NCBI GenBank assembly: GCA_933207985.1
Contig: OW240915.1
Span: 125,063,101-125,127,100, forward strand
DNA length: 64,000 nucleotides
Direction of reading: 5' to 3'
Source of the DNA: Pelobates cultripes
Taxonomy: Eukaryota; Chordata; Amphibia; Anura; Pelobatidae
The translations under genes and the position numbers were made by a program. Of this stretch, positions 31,740-43,356 are shown piece after piece. Each line of letters starts with the position of its first letter. The stretch's first letter is position 1. The notes beneath the pieces are model-generated. The model did not search any database, had not been told where the DNA came from, and worked only from the letters and a program-made list of their open reading frames with translations.

Positions 31740-33173
31740 CCTGGTTTCTCATGGTGTTCCAGTAGGTTTCCCATAATAGACTGGCCTCAGCCGTAGTCCC
31801 CCTTTTTCCAATCTGCTGATAAGCTATTAACTCACATTCCCAGTTCGTATGGATTTGCTGCACTAGCATGTGTTTCATGGGAGTGTCTTGCGATTTCCAT
31901 TTCCTGGCTATTAAGGTGCATGCAGCTATCAGTGTGTGGAATAGTAATTTAGTGTGAACCCTCGTCAGGTTATCAGGCCAGTTAATTCTAGTGGCATGGG
32001 TAACGTGTCAGGATTTCGCCCACCATGGCCCAGTAGGGGCGAATAAGTGTACATGTCCACCAAATGTGATATAGTGAGCCTGTTTCGGTTTGGCATCTCC
32101 AACCTATTAGTGGTGCATGGGAATATGTGTGCTAGTCTCGTGGAAACTAAGTACCATCTGTATTGTAGTGATGCACGCTGTGTTCCCTTTGTGAATTGTG
32201 AATGCTCGTGTCCACTGGTCAGTGTTAAAAGTGCATCCCAGATCCTTGTGCCATGCTTGCTTAAATTTGTCAGTATGGTCTAGTGTGCCTTCCAACCGTG
32301 TTGCACATAGTGACGATAAGAGTTTTTTGCGCGGCGATCCTCTAAGACACAAAGTATCAAATTTGGAAAGGGTGGGCGCCTGGAGGTGGTTCGTGGTCGA
32401 CTGTAAGCGGGACTTACGTTGTAAGTAAGAAAAAATTGCCCTGTTTGGGAGGTTCAACTGAGTTTGTAGGTCTGGGAAGGTTTTCAGTGTGGTCCCCAAG
32501 TATAGACAATGTATATGTGTGCATCCTGCACCCGTCCATGTTTTGTAATCAAATGTTTGGTTTCTCAAGTATATGCTGTAAAGTGGCATAGCTAGCGATA
32601 TTGCCCAAGGACTGTTTAGGTGTGTACCCTATGTATTCAGCAGTAGCGTAGTTGGTGCTAATATGTGTGGCATCTTAGGTCTCTGATTTTGGCACCCAAA
32701 ATAGATGGTATAGGCCTGCTCTACATGACCAATGTGACTCGATGGCTACCCATTGGGGTGTTGCAGTTTTTATATTCGTATTTGCTACCGTGGATAGGAT
32801 CGCGGCTTTGTAGTACAGTTTTAGTAGTAGTACAGTTTTAGGTCTGGGAAATTCATCCCCACTTTCATGATGGGTTTCTTTTATTTGCCCAAATGAATCT
32901 TGTGATGGTTTTTTGTAGTTTCACCAAAAACTGTTTAGGAAGTGGGGTCTGGAGCATATGTAAGAAATATTGTGGTTTTGGGAGTAGCGACATCTTAAAT
33001 GCTGCCGCTCGTCCGTACCAGGATAGAAAATCATTGCTCCATGATTGGAGCGTTTGCGTTGTTTCTAGAGATATCTTCTCATAATTGTATTTGTGTATGA
33101 GGTGTGTTGTCCTAGCTGGCCTGAGCCCCAAAAAGGTAATATAGTCGTCCCTCCAGTCGAAATTAAAACACGC
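31740..33173 (-). pseudogene. L1-III ORF2, thumb and C-terminal part
   Basis: From 33191 downward the minus strand reads 'DWRDDYITFLGLRPAR', 'WYGRAAAFKMSLLPKPQY' and 'LQKTITRFIWANKR', the thumb/connection region after the L1 RT. It continues at 32589-32107 and then 'GSLYHIWWTCTLIRPYW' and 'LIAACTLIARKWKS', the conserved C-terminal blocks. Frames are interrupted several times. The piece follows directly from 34173-34392 once LTR A is removed, with a small frame slip at the junction. The remaining 31010-31739 is the last codons and 3' untranslated region. Confidence 0.85.
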
Positions 33174-34172
33174 TGTGGCAAAACTAGCCACTTAAGACTA
33201 TATTGGTATTAATGTGTTGCTGTAGCTTTAAGAATGTTAGAACCAAGCGTATACCTAATTCTTTATTTTGTGTGAACAAGAGCATTCGTATGCTGGTGGC
33301 ATGAAAGCCACCAGCATTCATACGGTAGTCTCATGATCAGTGAATTTCAACACTGTTTGTGAAACAAACAAACTACCGAATGGGAGACCACACCCAGGAG
33401 ATTGTGTGGCTCCCATGCAACATTGCAACATTGTATCTTTCGGTAGTTATTAAAGATTCAGGGTGGCCGCCGTTCGGCTACCGACCACATGGCGGTCGGC
33501 CATCTTGGAGCCCTTGTTAGTCCAGCGGTATTTTGTCGTCGAGTGCCTGGAACTAAAATCAGCTACTCGACGGCACGAATACCGCTGGACTTCCAGGCCG
33601 TTAGGGAGTACCGGTCTTTCGGTACTTGCTCCCTACGAGTGTATTCGTGCAATTTATGCGAAGTGTATATTGAATTAAAATTCATGCGGCATTCGGCTAG
33701 GATCTGAGCGGTATTTGCATGAAATGTACGCTCAGACCCCAGCTATCTACCGAACGGTCATTCGGTAATATAGCATAAAAATGTTAGTTGTATATTTTTA
33801 TGTGAAATGTCAGTTCTGCTGCACAGAGGGATAATCCACTTAACTGTATATTCTAGTGGGAGTATCCCTTTTGTACAGCAGTGCATTATGGGAGACATGT
33901 CCTGGTTGTTAAGTCCCCCATGTAGTCCCTTACTGTACAACCCCTGTAATGTCAGTAGGGAAACCCCTTGCATGGGGAACCACATAAATACTGTGACCTG
34001 TGATTAAAACCTCAGTTGACTCCCAGCCTATGTGTCGTCTAGATCTCAGGAAGGAAGGATTTATATAACACTATCGGGATTATTGCATGCTGTATGTATT
34101 TTGCCTGGATGATTTTATGCTGTTCCTGTTACCCAGCGGAGATACCATGGATTCAACTACCTCTCTGCTACA
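33174..34172 (+). mobile_element. LTR A (999 bp)
   Basis: Begins TGTGGCAAAACTAGCC and ends CTCTGCTACA. Flanks are CACGC (33169-33173) and CACGT (34173-34177), one difference. It shares its layout with LTR B and, more distantly, with family D (same start TGTGGC, a hairpin in the same place, 'gcataaatactgtgacc...gattaaaacc' near the end). It carries many 'cattcggta/taccgaatg' pairs. It lies in the opposite orientation to L1-III. A solo LTR. Confidence 0.8.
33818..33880 (+). promoter_or_regulatory. LTR hairpin, LTR A
   Basis: 'tgctgcacagagggataatccact' and 'agtgggagtatcccttttgtacagca' pair with small bulges: AGGGATAATCCACT against AGTGGGAGTATCCCT, then outer GCTG/CAGC-type pairs. Same place as in LTR B. 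Confidence 0.5.
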
Positions 34173-34392
34173 CACGTCCTCAATGTCTGCAGGAGGCATC
34201 CCGGGAGGTCTAGTCCCATCGCCTGTGTTTTTGTTAAGTTGAGTTTGTAGTAGGGACCACATTATAGTCCTGTATGCATTGCAGTAAGTTAGGGAGTTAG
34301 ATGTTAGGTTGCGTCAAAGTCAGTAAAATGTCATCCGCAAAGAGATTTAGGGTGTAAGTTTTGTCGCCCACTTTGACTCCGTGAATGGACGG
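34173..34392 (-). pseudogene. L1-III ORF2, catalytic segment between two LTRs
   Basis: The minus strand reads 'SIHGVKVGDKTYTLNLFADD' and on to 'ILLTLTQP', holding the RT catalytic Asp pair, then 'PPADIEDV'. With LTR B removed, the codons run straight on from '...TTIQVNQ' at 39420. This proves that LTR B inserted into the RT gene and that the target duplication was CAGTC on this strand. Confidence 0.9.
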
Positions 34393-35020
34393 TGTGGCAA
34401 ACCTAGCCACTTACTGAATGTAATTGTATATTTTCTGCTATTGCCTGTATCGTCTGTTTCCCCGATTACAAGATCCATGTATGAAGCATTCGTGTTACAG
34501 CACACGAATACCGCTAGCATTCAGCTTGGCTATCCACGAACAGTGAATCTCTGCACTGTTTGTGGAACAAGCAAAGTACCGAATGGGAGACCACCTCAGC
34601 AGGTCATGTGTCTCCAATTAGGTACTTTGCAACATTGTATCCGTGCCCAATTAATGTATATTGCAGGTGGCCGCCGTTCGTGTACCGAACATCATGTTCT
34701 CGGAGACCCAGCAAGGCTTTTTTTTTCGTTGAGAGCTTGGAACTAAAATTGGCTACTCGGCAACACAAACCCCACTGGACTTCCAAGCAGTTCGAGAGTT
34801 TTATTCTTTCGGGAATCTTATTCCCTCAGTTAGTACAACTGTTTTAAGCAGAGTGATCCTGACCCTGTAAAATGATCGGCGTTTGGTTATTTGTACTGAG
34901 ATCTGAGCGCAAGTGCCCTCAATAATGCGCTCAGTTCCCAGCTATGTAATAGGGGTTTATTAGCTGCATAGCAGGAATATTATGTCAGTTATAGATTTTA
35001 ATGTAAAAATTTTATTTTGC

Positions 35021-35078
35021 TGTACTAGGAGATAATCCCATTAACAATGACTTATTGGGTGATTATCTCTCTAGTACA
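35021..35078 (+). promoter_or_regulatory. LTR hairpin, LTR B
   Basis: TGTACTAG (35021-35028) pairs with CTAGTACA (35071-35078). GAGATAAT (35030-35037) pairs with ATTATCTC (35062-35069), and inner CCCA pairs with TGGG. Confidence 0.6.
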
Positions 35079-35098
35079 ACAGTATATGATGAGAAATC

Positions 35099-36460
35099 GA
35101 GAAAAAAAAAAAAATTAAAAGTGAAAAAAATCCCCAATCCAAATCAGAAAAGAAAAAAAGGGAGAAAAAAGAAAAAAAGAAAATATATGAGAGTCCTGGA
35201 AGTCCAAAATATAGTGCACTATATATAGCTGTATATGGATGGATCCCACCGATGTAGAAATATTTTTCTTGGTGTACACAGTCAAAGTTGTAATCAGATA
35301 ATGATCTGGACGAAGGTGAAGGTAATTTTTGATGTAGAAAACGGGCAGTCACTCCATCAGCTCCCAGTAGGTGTGTGGTCAGAACAGCAAATCAATCTTT
35401 GTACGGACGGACATGCTCAGGCAATCTTTGAATGGACGGGCTGCGCGCTCGGGACATCTATGTCCCTTCGATGGCCCCTGTGTTCTGTATTTCTATTAAA
35501 CAAGATAAAGTGTAATTTAAATACCTGATGTTGGCGGCAAAACACAGCATCCACTCCGAGGTATTCCCCTACTTCCGCGGTATGACGTCAGCGAACGTCG
35601 CTGCGTCATGCGTCCTCTCCTCAACTTTATTAGTCACTAACAGTGTATAACACACAAGCATAATAAAAATACATAGCGAAACAACTATTTACCAAATAGT
35701 GTAATATATATACTTAAAGGGAAAACACTGAAGTGAATGTATCTTTATAAAAAAAACTGAAAAAAGTATGTATCCAAATGAACTGCCATAAGCTTCATTT
35801 AGTACAAATTAAAACTTTAAATGGCATGAATATTAAACAAACCAAACAGAACAATCTCAATGTCTGACAATTATTATAAGGCTCACCTGTCAATGATGAT
35901 CAAGGAGAAAAATTGAATGAAAAAATCCTTAGATATGAACCAGTTGGACAACCAGCTGGATAAATAAGAAAAAGATAAAAAGAAACAACACTTGTCATTA
36001 TTACAGACAATGAAAAAGAAAGAAAAATAAATAGAACTGGAAAAATATATTATACTACTAAAAAAAGAGATCCATATGTGCAACTCACTTGCCCCGCAAT
36101 ACCCCATAGTGCCCAAGGGCCATACACGTGAGTGACCCTGTATCGCTAGCAGGTAGCGGACCCCAGAAAGAGTCAAAATGTCGGCAGGAAAGAGCTACGG
36201 ACCAATGTTGGTCAAGAGGAGCCACTGTAAGGAGCACAAAATCATAGAGCAGACAACCATGAATATACACTTATAGAAAATGTTTAAGGTCATAGTCCTC
36301 ATTAAGTCCTAGTGGTGACAAGGTCTCCAGAGTACTTATCCATTTCGTTTCTCTCTGAAGTAAAAGCTTCTGTCTGTCTCCACCCCTGCGTAGTGGTGGG
36401 ATTCTATCTATGACCTGAAACCTCAATTGGTTTACATTGTGGCCATGCAACTTAAAGTGC
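35099..36460 (-). repeat. Inverted arm of the Penelope-like element
   Basis: Reverse complement of 37414-38815 at very high identity, from inside the endonuclease coding sequence ('aagtgc...' at 36460) to the T-rich 3' part. It allows a stem of about 1.36 kb with a 0.95-kb loop. Minus-strand frames here duplicate those at 37414-38000. Confidence 0.9.
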
Positions 36461-36469
36461 TAAATGCTT

Positions 36470-37603
36470 AGTTTGGAAAAGATATATAGATGATGTGTTT
36501 GTTTGTTGGAGCGGCACGAGGGCCCAATTGCAGGACTTTTTTTGAGTCATTGAATATACAAGACGTCAATATTAAATTCACTATGTACTGTGACATGACT
36601 ACGGTCCCTTTTTTAGATGTTCAAGTACAGAGAGTACAGAATTGTCTTAATAGTGACTTGTATATAAAACCCACTGACCGAAATAATTAATTGACTTATG
36701 CTAGTTTCCACCCAACTCATCTCAAGAACGGTTTACCGTTTAGCCAACTGTTAAGAGTAAAAAGGATAGTATCACAGGAAGATAAAGTGATGACAGGTTT
36801 AGACTTTATGGCCAAAAAATTTATAGAGAGGGGCTATCCCACGCATATAGTTGATAATCAGCGACAGAAAGTTGAAACTCTTTCCCGTCAGGAAACTCTC
36901 TCAGGTACAGGAGAAAGAAATAAAGTAGAAAGGCTCACATTAGTGACACCGTATACTCCACTCAATAGGGATATAAGACGAGTCATACTGAAACATTGGC
37001 AATTATTTCAGGGAGATGCCCAATTACCGCCGATATTCCAGCATCCTCCGCTTTTCTCATACCAGAGAGCTTCGAACCTGAGAGATATCGTAGTGAGGTC
37101 AGATATTGGCAGTTCCAAAAAACAAACCAGATTTTTTTCAGAACCCAAGAAGGGTACTTTTCCATGTCTTAATTGCTCACTGTAATAGTGTGCTCAAGGG
37201 GGAATATTTTGTTCACCCTCGGTCAGGTAAAAGGTTTTACGTTAAGGATTTTTATGCGTGCAACTCGGACTTTGTCGTGTATGCCCTTAAGTGTCCCTGT
37301 GGGCTTTTATATGTGGGGGAGACCATCCGGCCAGTGAAAGAGCGGATAGGGGAACATAAGAGGAGCATTAGGGCAGCATTTCAACACAATAAAGTGGAAG
37401 CTCCAGTACCAAGGCACTTTAAGTTGCATGGCCACAATGTAAACCAATTGAGGTTTCAGGTCATAGATAGAATCCCACCACTACGCAGGGGTGGAGACAG
37501 ACAGAAGCTTTTACTTCAGAGAGAAACGAAATGGATAAGTACTCTGGAGACCTTGTCACCACTAGGACTTAATGAGGACTATGACCTTAAACATTTTCTA
37601 TAA
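36470..37603 (+). pseudogene. Penelope-like reverse transcriptase end plus GIY-YIG endonuclease
   Basis: Penelope-like elements encode a telomerase-related RT fused to a GIY-YIG nuclease. Here the frame enters at the RT catalytic box, 'WKRYIDDVFVCW' (36473-36508), slips one frame, and continues 'VPFLDVQVQ' and 'DLYIKPTDRNN'. After a stop (36688) come 'LPFSQLLRVKRIVSQEDKV' and 'RGYPTHIVDNQ' (36691-36900). The endonuclease frame (37106-37603) has 'FYACNSDFVVYALKCPC', 'GLLYVGETIRPVKERIGEHK' (the GIY-YIG-type core with its Arg and following Glu-His) and the end 'DEDYDLKHF'-like. About four breaks separate the parts, so the gene is dead; the N-terminal RT fingers are missing by truncation. Confidence 0.9.
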
Positions 37604-39414
37604 GTGTATATTCATGGTTGTCTGCTCTATGATTTTGTGCTCCTTACAGTGGCTCCTCTTGACCAACATTGATCCGTAGCTCTTTCCTGCCGACATTTTG
37701 ACTCTTTCTGGGGTCCGCTACCTGCTAGCGATACAGGGTCCCTCACGTGTATGGCCCTTGGGCACTATGGGGTATTGCGGGGCAGGTGAGTTGCACATAT
37801 GGATCTCTTTTTTTAGTAGTATAATATATTTTTCCAGTTCTATTTATTTTTCTTTCTTTTTCATTGTCTGTAATAATGACAAGTGTTGTTTCTTTTTATC
37901 TTTTTCTTATTTATCCAGCTGTTTGCCCAACTGGTTCATATCTAAGGATTTTTTCATTCAATTTTTCTCCTTGATCATCATTGACAGGTGAGCCTTATAA
38001 TAATTGTCAGACATTGAGATTGTTCTATTTGGTTTGTTTAATATTCATGCCATTTAAAGTTTTAATTTGTACTAAATGAAGCTTATGGCAGTTCATTTGG
38101 ATACATACTTTTTTCATTTTTTTTATAAAGATACATTCACTTCAGTGTTTTCCCTTTAAGTATATATATTACACTATTTGGTGAATAGTTGTTTCGCTAT
38201 GTATTTTTATTATGTTTGTGTGTTATACACTGTTAGTGACTAATAAAGTTGAGTAGAGGACGCATGACGCAGCGACGTTCGCTGACGTCATAACGTGGAA
38301 GTAGGGGAATACCTCGGAGTGGATGCGGCTATGTTTTGCCGCCAACATCAGGTATTTAAATTACACTTTATGTTGTTTAATAGAAATACAGAACACAGGG
38401 GCCATCGAAGGGACATAGATGTCCCGAGCGCGCAGCCCGTCCATTCAAAGATTGCCTGAGCATGTCCGTCCGTACAAAGATTGATTTGCTGTTCTGACCA
38501 CACACCTACTGGGAGCTGATGGAGTGACTGCCCGTTTTCTACATCAAAAATTACCTTCACCTTCGTCCTGATTACAACTTTGACTGTGTACACCAAGAAA
38601 AATATTTCTACATCGGTGAGATCCATCCATATACAGCTATATATAGTGCACTATATTTTGGACTTCCAGGACTCTCATATATTGTTTTTCTTTTTTTCTT
38701 TTTTTTCTTTTTTCCCCCTTTTTTTCCCTTTTTTTCTTTTCTTATTTGGATTGGGGATTTTTTTCATTTTTTTTCATTTTTAATTTTTTAAAAAAAAATA
38801 ATAATTTTTTTCTCTATTATAAGGATCATCACCGAGTGTATACACATTAGATGAACTTTATCCCACACATGGGAAAATTCTGTATATACTGTATATATTG
38901 TATATATTTCTTGTATATAATTGGTGTACTCAGGATGAAATGAACATTACTACCATCATACTTTATATAAATGTATCTAGAATAAACATTATGAATTTAT
39001 CTCAGCAATAACTACAAGTATTATATATATATTTATTACTATATAGAGTGCGGTATTCATAATAATTTTTTTTTTATGATTGTGATTAGGAGGTTGTTTT
39101 TGGGGTTAACCTCGAATACCTGCACCTAGATGTAATTGAGTGCCAGCACACATTATATTTTATGATGAGAAATCAGCCTGTAAGCTCAGTCCCCCATGTA
39201 GTCCATGGACAGCCCCTGCAATGTGACTTGGGAAACCCCTTACATTTGTAACCGCATAAATACTGTGACCTGTGATTAAAACCTCAGTTGACCTCCAAGC
39301 TTGTGTCGTCTAGTTCTTGGGAGAAAAGGATTGTTACTACGCTACCTGTATTTTACCTGCTTATCCTGACTACCAGCGGAGATACTGTGGATTAACCCCT
39401 ACTACTCTGCTACA

Positions 39415-41534
39415 GACTGGTTCACCTGTATCGTTGTGGCCAGGGGCTCTAGTGCCAATACATAGAGTAGGGGCGACAGAGGGCATCCCTGTCTGGTCCT
39501 GTTGGTGATCCTGAACTTGTCGGACACAAATCCAGAGTTTAGCACTCTTGCTGTTGGTGCAGAGTATAGAGCCCTGACCGCCGAGATGAAGTCCCCAGGG
39601 AGCCCAAACTTGTGGAGGACTGCCTCTAGGAATCTCCATCCTAGCCTGTCAAATGCCTTTTCCGCATCGAGCGATAGCAACAGTCCCCCCCCCCTTCGAT
39701 GCTTTGAGGCTGTGCATTACACTAAGGACCTTTCTAGTGTTGTCTACTCCCTGTCATCCCACCACAAACCCCATTTGGTCATCATGGATGATATGTGGGA
39801 GTACAGGTCCGGGTCTCCGTGCATATATTTTGGCGTAAGAGTTTAGCGTCTGTGTTGAGGAGCGAAATGGGTCTGAAGTTTTGCGGGCATGTCGTCGGTT
39901 TCCCTGATTTAGGAAGAGTGATAATATGTGCCAACTCCATTTCCCCAGGGCGTGACTCCGGTTGTATGGCTTCGTTAAAGACCTCTGCCAAATGCGAAGC
40001 CAAAACCTCTTTTGCTATAGTAAGAGTTGGCGAAGCCGTCCGGGCTGGGTGCTTTGCCTTTCGGTAGGTTTTTTATTGTGTCTATAACCTCCTCTGAGGG
40101 GATGGGTTGGGACAATGCATCGTGCTGGAGCGCTGTCAGTATGGGTAGAGTGATTTTGTCCAGGTACGCCTTGATGTCTGAGTCTGAGGGAGTGCGGGTG
40201 GTGTGCTCATGCTGGAGGTTGTAGAGATTGGAGTAGTAACCTGCAAACTCATTGCTAATGTCCGTTGGTGCCATTGCTCTCCCTCCCGTTCTAGTGTTAA
40301 AGTATGCAATCTTTTGTGTCTGCTGCTATTTTTTTTTAGTCGTCGTGCCAATAGTTTGCTTGCCCTGTTCCCCTGGGAATAATGGGTTGCCTTGAGTCTC
40401 CTCAGGCTACACCCCACTTTATGAAGTGCGTGTTGACGGATCTGCGCGCGTACTTGGGAGATTTGTTCCCGTATTTGTGGGGTCGGGTGGGCTTGATTCT
40501 GGGCTGTCAGGGTGTAAAGCAATTTCTACCAGTCTAACAGTTGAGTCTGCGTTCTACGTTTGAGATATGAAGCTCGGTTTATAAGTATTCCCCATGCAAC
40601 AGCTTTATGAACTTGCCAGATTATGTGTTGCGGTATTGTGGTGCTAGCATTGTCAGTGAAGTACAGGCGAAGTGAGTCAGACCGTTCACCCGTAAAGGTT
40701 GAGTCAGATAGGAGGGTCTCGTTGAGTTGCCAGGGGCTCCTGTGTTGAAAATCGTAGGAGTCCTTGAGGATCAATTCCACTGGTGCGTGGTCTGACCACA
40801 CAATCTGTCTTATCCTACAGTCGACCACCTGTCCCAGTGCTGTGCTTCCCATCAGGAACCCATCAATTCTAGAATAGGTGTTATGGACTGGTGAGTGGTA
40901 TGTATAGTCCCTGTCTTCCGTATGGGTAACCCTCCAAGTGTCATAGTAGTGGTGTAGCGCTAAAAGCTTTGTTATGGCTGAGCACTGGTGTTTTGTATCT
41001 AGGGCTGGTGTGTGAAAGTGTAGTGTCCAGAGCAGGGTTCAGGACCTGGTTCAGGTCCCCACATATTATAGTCATGCCTTGTTGGATGCTTGAAACCTTT
41101 TGTATTATTTTGTGTAGAAAGTTCCTCTGGTGTGTGTTGGGTGCATATATATTCGCTATAGTATACAGTGTATTATTTATACGCCCTACCTGGATGACAA
41201 ATCTACCCTACTGGTCTATTTCCTCTAAGATCAGTTCAAAGGCTACCTTCTGGCTTATGAGGGTAGAAACCCCTTTAGACTTAATGTGCGATGTGGAATG
41301 GTATTGGTGGGGGTAGGTAGCGGACAAAATACAGAGGCATACTATATCAGCATCACTTTTTCGTATTTCTCTCCCTAGGAGGTGGCGCTGTACCGGGAGA
41401 TTCAATCCCCTTACATTATGGCTATAGATCTTTATGGTGGCATGTATGGGAAGTATCTGTATGATATCAAATGTAATTGTTCTATGTGGAGGTACTGCCC
41501 TTCCCAGCTCAGTCGAGCCAAGCAGTTTCCTCAC
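39415..41534 (-). pseudogene. L1-III ORF2, endonuclease and first RT half
   Basis: From 41534 the minus strand reads 'IKIYSHNVRGLN', 'KSDADIVCL' and 'KSKGVSTLISQKVAF', then the endonuclease 'IICGDLNQVLNP' (about 41060), and 'IVWSDHAPVELIL' (40810-40770). The RT follows: 'LPKGKAPSPDGF' (40080), 'PISLLNTDAKLL' (39880), '[17 protein letters not shown]' (39680-39630), '[11 protein letters not shown]' (39495-39465). It ends '...TTIQVNQS' where LTR B cuts in. Several stops and shifts are present. Order and spacing match L1-II. The QETHF box is altered to 'LCILSA'-like sequence, so the endonuclease would be inactive. Confidence 0.9.
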
Positions 41535-41826
41535 TATGTGCTCCTCCAGAACGGATATGCGTATCTTGGGTATCCCACCCCAGAAACCAGCTCCTGCGTG
41601 AGAGTTCTGCCTGGTGTGTTATAGTAGATGATGTTATAGTAGATGATGCTAGGTACTATTGAGCAACCCACAGCCCATGGGGGAAGGACAGGGAGGTATG
41701 TGCAGTCGTAGGGGAGCAAAACACATAATAAAATGCAAAACAATAATCAAACAAACAAGTAAACATTGTTATAAGCGCCAAAAGTGTGGCAAGGCACCTA
41801 TAAGAGGTGCCGTGGGTGTCGGTACT

Positions 41827-42506
41827 TGCTAACTATGGTAAGTACTTAAGTTGACCCAAATATGTGCTTGACATGTTTCCAAATTTCCAAATCTCGAGAC
41901 TTTGTGCTTGTAATAAACGTTTAACTCGCAAGTTGGAATAAACTTGGAATTAATAATAACATTAATAACTAAAAATAATAACTTAAAATAATAACTTAAA
42001 AACCGAGTGTAAAGTCAGAGTCCACACTCCTTGCTTTCGGCAATTCAATAATATTTATTAATAAAGGCTTAATCAAACAAATAAACAATACATATACATT
42101 TGAAATAGGCTAGTATATGTTGCTACTAAAACTAACATTGACTGAATGGAAAGTAGGCTAAATTAACATAGTAGAACAGGCATAGGCACGTGATACAGTT
42201 ACCACTCCATTGATCAGCAGCTGAGAGTAAGAGAGAGGGGGTGTGTATAGTGGGGAGAGGGGAGAGAAGGTGAAGAGAGGTAATTCAAAGAGAGAGAGAA
42301 TGTGCTATTCACAGGGCTTTAAACAGGTTAGCCCCTCCTTCTGCTGGACACACCTCCCTTAGTGCCTGGTGAAAGGCCATGTGCTTCACAGAGGACTCCA
42401 TTATTGCCTAAGGGTAGAATGGGGGCTTGAATCCCTGTATTAGAACACAATAACACTTCATTGGCATACAGTTTGGCTGTTAATCACATCCCCCCACTTA
42501 TTACAG
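41827..42506 (-). mobile_element. Solo LTR C (680 bp)
   Basis: On the minus strand it begins TGTAATAAGTGGGGGG at 42506 and ends CATAGTTAGCA at 41827. The target duplication is GTACT (41822-41826) and GTGCT (42507-42511). It contains an AATAAA signal ('attaataaatatt', near 42060) followed by a GAATTGCC...TTTACACTCGG end. It sits between ORF1 and ORF2 of L1-III. Unlike LTRs A, B and D in sequence. Confidence 0.75.
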
Positions 42507-42889
42507 TGCTTGCCTCTCTTCCACGCTTGGTGTGGAGCCCCATCCCTTGTTTTAAATATTGTGTGAGGGGCATTTATTTAGTTGTATATATCGATATATA
42601 ATTTTTAAATAATTTTAATATTTTTTTTATTTTTTTGTAAGTGGCCTCCTCTTAATTTAGTGTGGCTGGGGGCCCTACATGACTCCATTAGCGTTACGGT
42701 ATTGTTATCCAGTGAAGCCATGGCTAAATGCCCGGTAAGGCTATTCCAAAGGCCTCCATCACTTCTCTCAAAGGGAAAGAGCATGCTATATTATACTAGT
42801 TTATGGCTTTAAGTTATGCACAAATATGCAGAAACATTCTATTATACTTGCGAGTACAGGAAAGTCTTTGGTAGTTTGTGTCTCGTATC

Positions 42890-43356
42890 ATGTCAGCTAT
42901 TTGCGAGCCTTTTTGCATACAGGAGGCAGGTGTCCCGTGGCTGCTATTTCTGGCTGGTGCTCTGGTGGATTAAGTCCCCAGTCTTTCAGTTTTTTCAGAC
43001 TATCTTCAGGTGTACAGATGGCGTTTAGGGAGCCGTTTCGGTGAACCAGCAGTTTGGTCAGATAACCCCATCTGTAAGCGATGTTATTGCTCCTGAGTAG
43101 ATCAGTGATGGCGCTGAAGGTCTTCCTTTTCCTGAGTGTCATGGCGGAGATATCAGCAAATATTTTGGTCTTCTGGTACTCTGCTGGTAGGTCCTTTTGC
43201 ATGCGGCTGATTGCCTCCTTTGCATGGTAATAGTGCGTTTTAAGGACTATATCCCTAGGAAGGTCGGAAGGTAGGTATTGCGGCTTTGCCACTCTGTGGA
43301 TATGGTCCATCAGCAGTACATCCTGGGGGAGGTCTTCCAGTCTAAACACATGGCCT
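42890..43356 (-). pseudogene. L1-III ORF1, C-terminal domain
   Basis: ORF1p is the L1 RNA chaperone. The minus strand reads 'VFRLEDLPQDVLLMD', 'FADISAMTLRKRKTFSAITD' and 'LRSNNIAYRWGYLTKLLVHR', matching the ORF1 C-terminal domain (Pxx[IV]...FADLS...TxxKRRxF...LR...YRWGFP). The frame of 150 codons is open. The RRM in front is mostly missing at the junction with the CR1 insertion. Confidence 0.85.

Larger units (their letters stand above)
35099..39160 (+). mobile_element. Penelope-like element with a large inverted partial copy
   Basis: A perfect 14-bp target duplication TATGATGAGAAATC at 35085-35098 and 39161-39174 bounds 4062 bp. The right part is a plus-strand element truncated at its 5' end within the RT (starts near 36461), with the endonuclease and a long 3' region. 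The left part (35099-36460) is an inverted copy of the 3' portion (37414 to about 38815). Such head-to-head partial copies are known for Penelope-like elements. Confidence 0.9.
34393..39414 (+). mobile_element. LTR B, interrupted by a Penelope-like element
   Basis: Begins TGTGGCAAACCTAGCC and ends CTCTGCTACA, like LTR A. Flanks are GACGG (34388-34392) and GACTG (39415-39419). LTR sequence is at 34393-35098 and 39175-39414; the insertion 35099-39160 plus one 14-bp repeat separates them. Without the insertion the LTR is about 946 bp. The alignment with LTR A resumes exactly across the gap ('aatcagcctgtaagctcagtcccccatgtagtcc'). Confidence 0.85.
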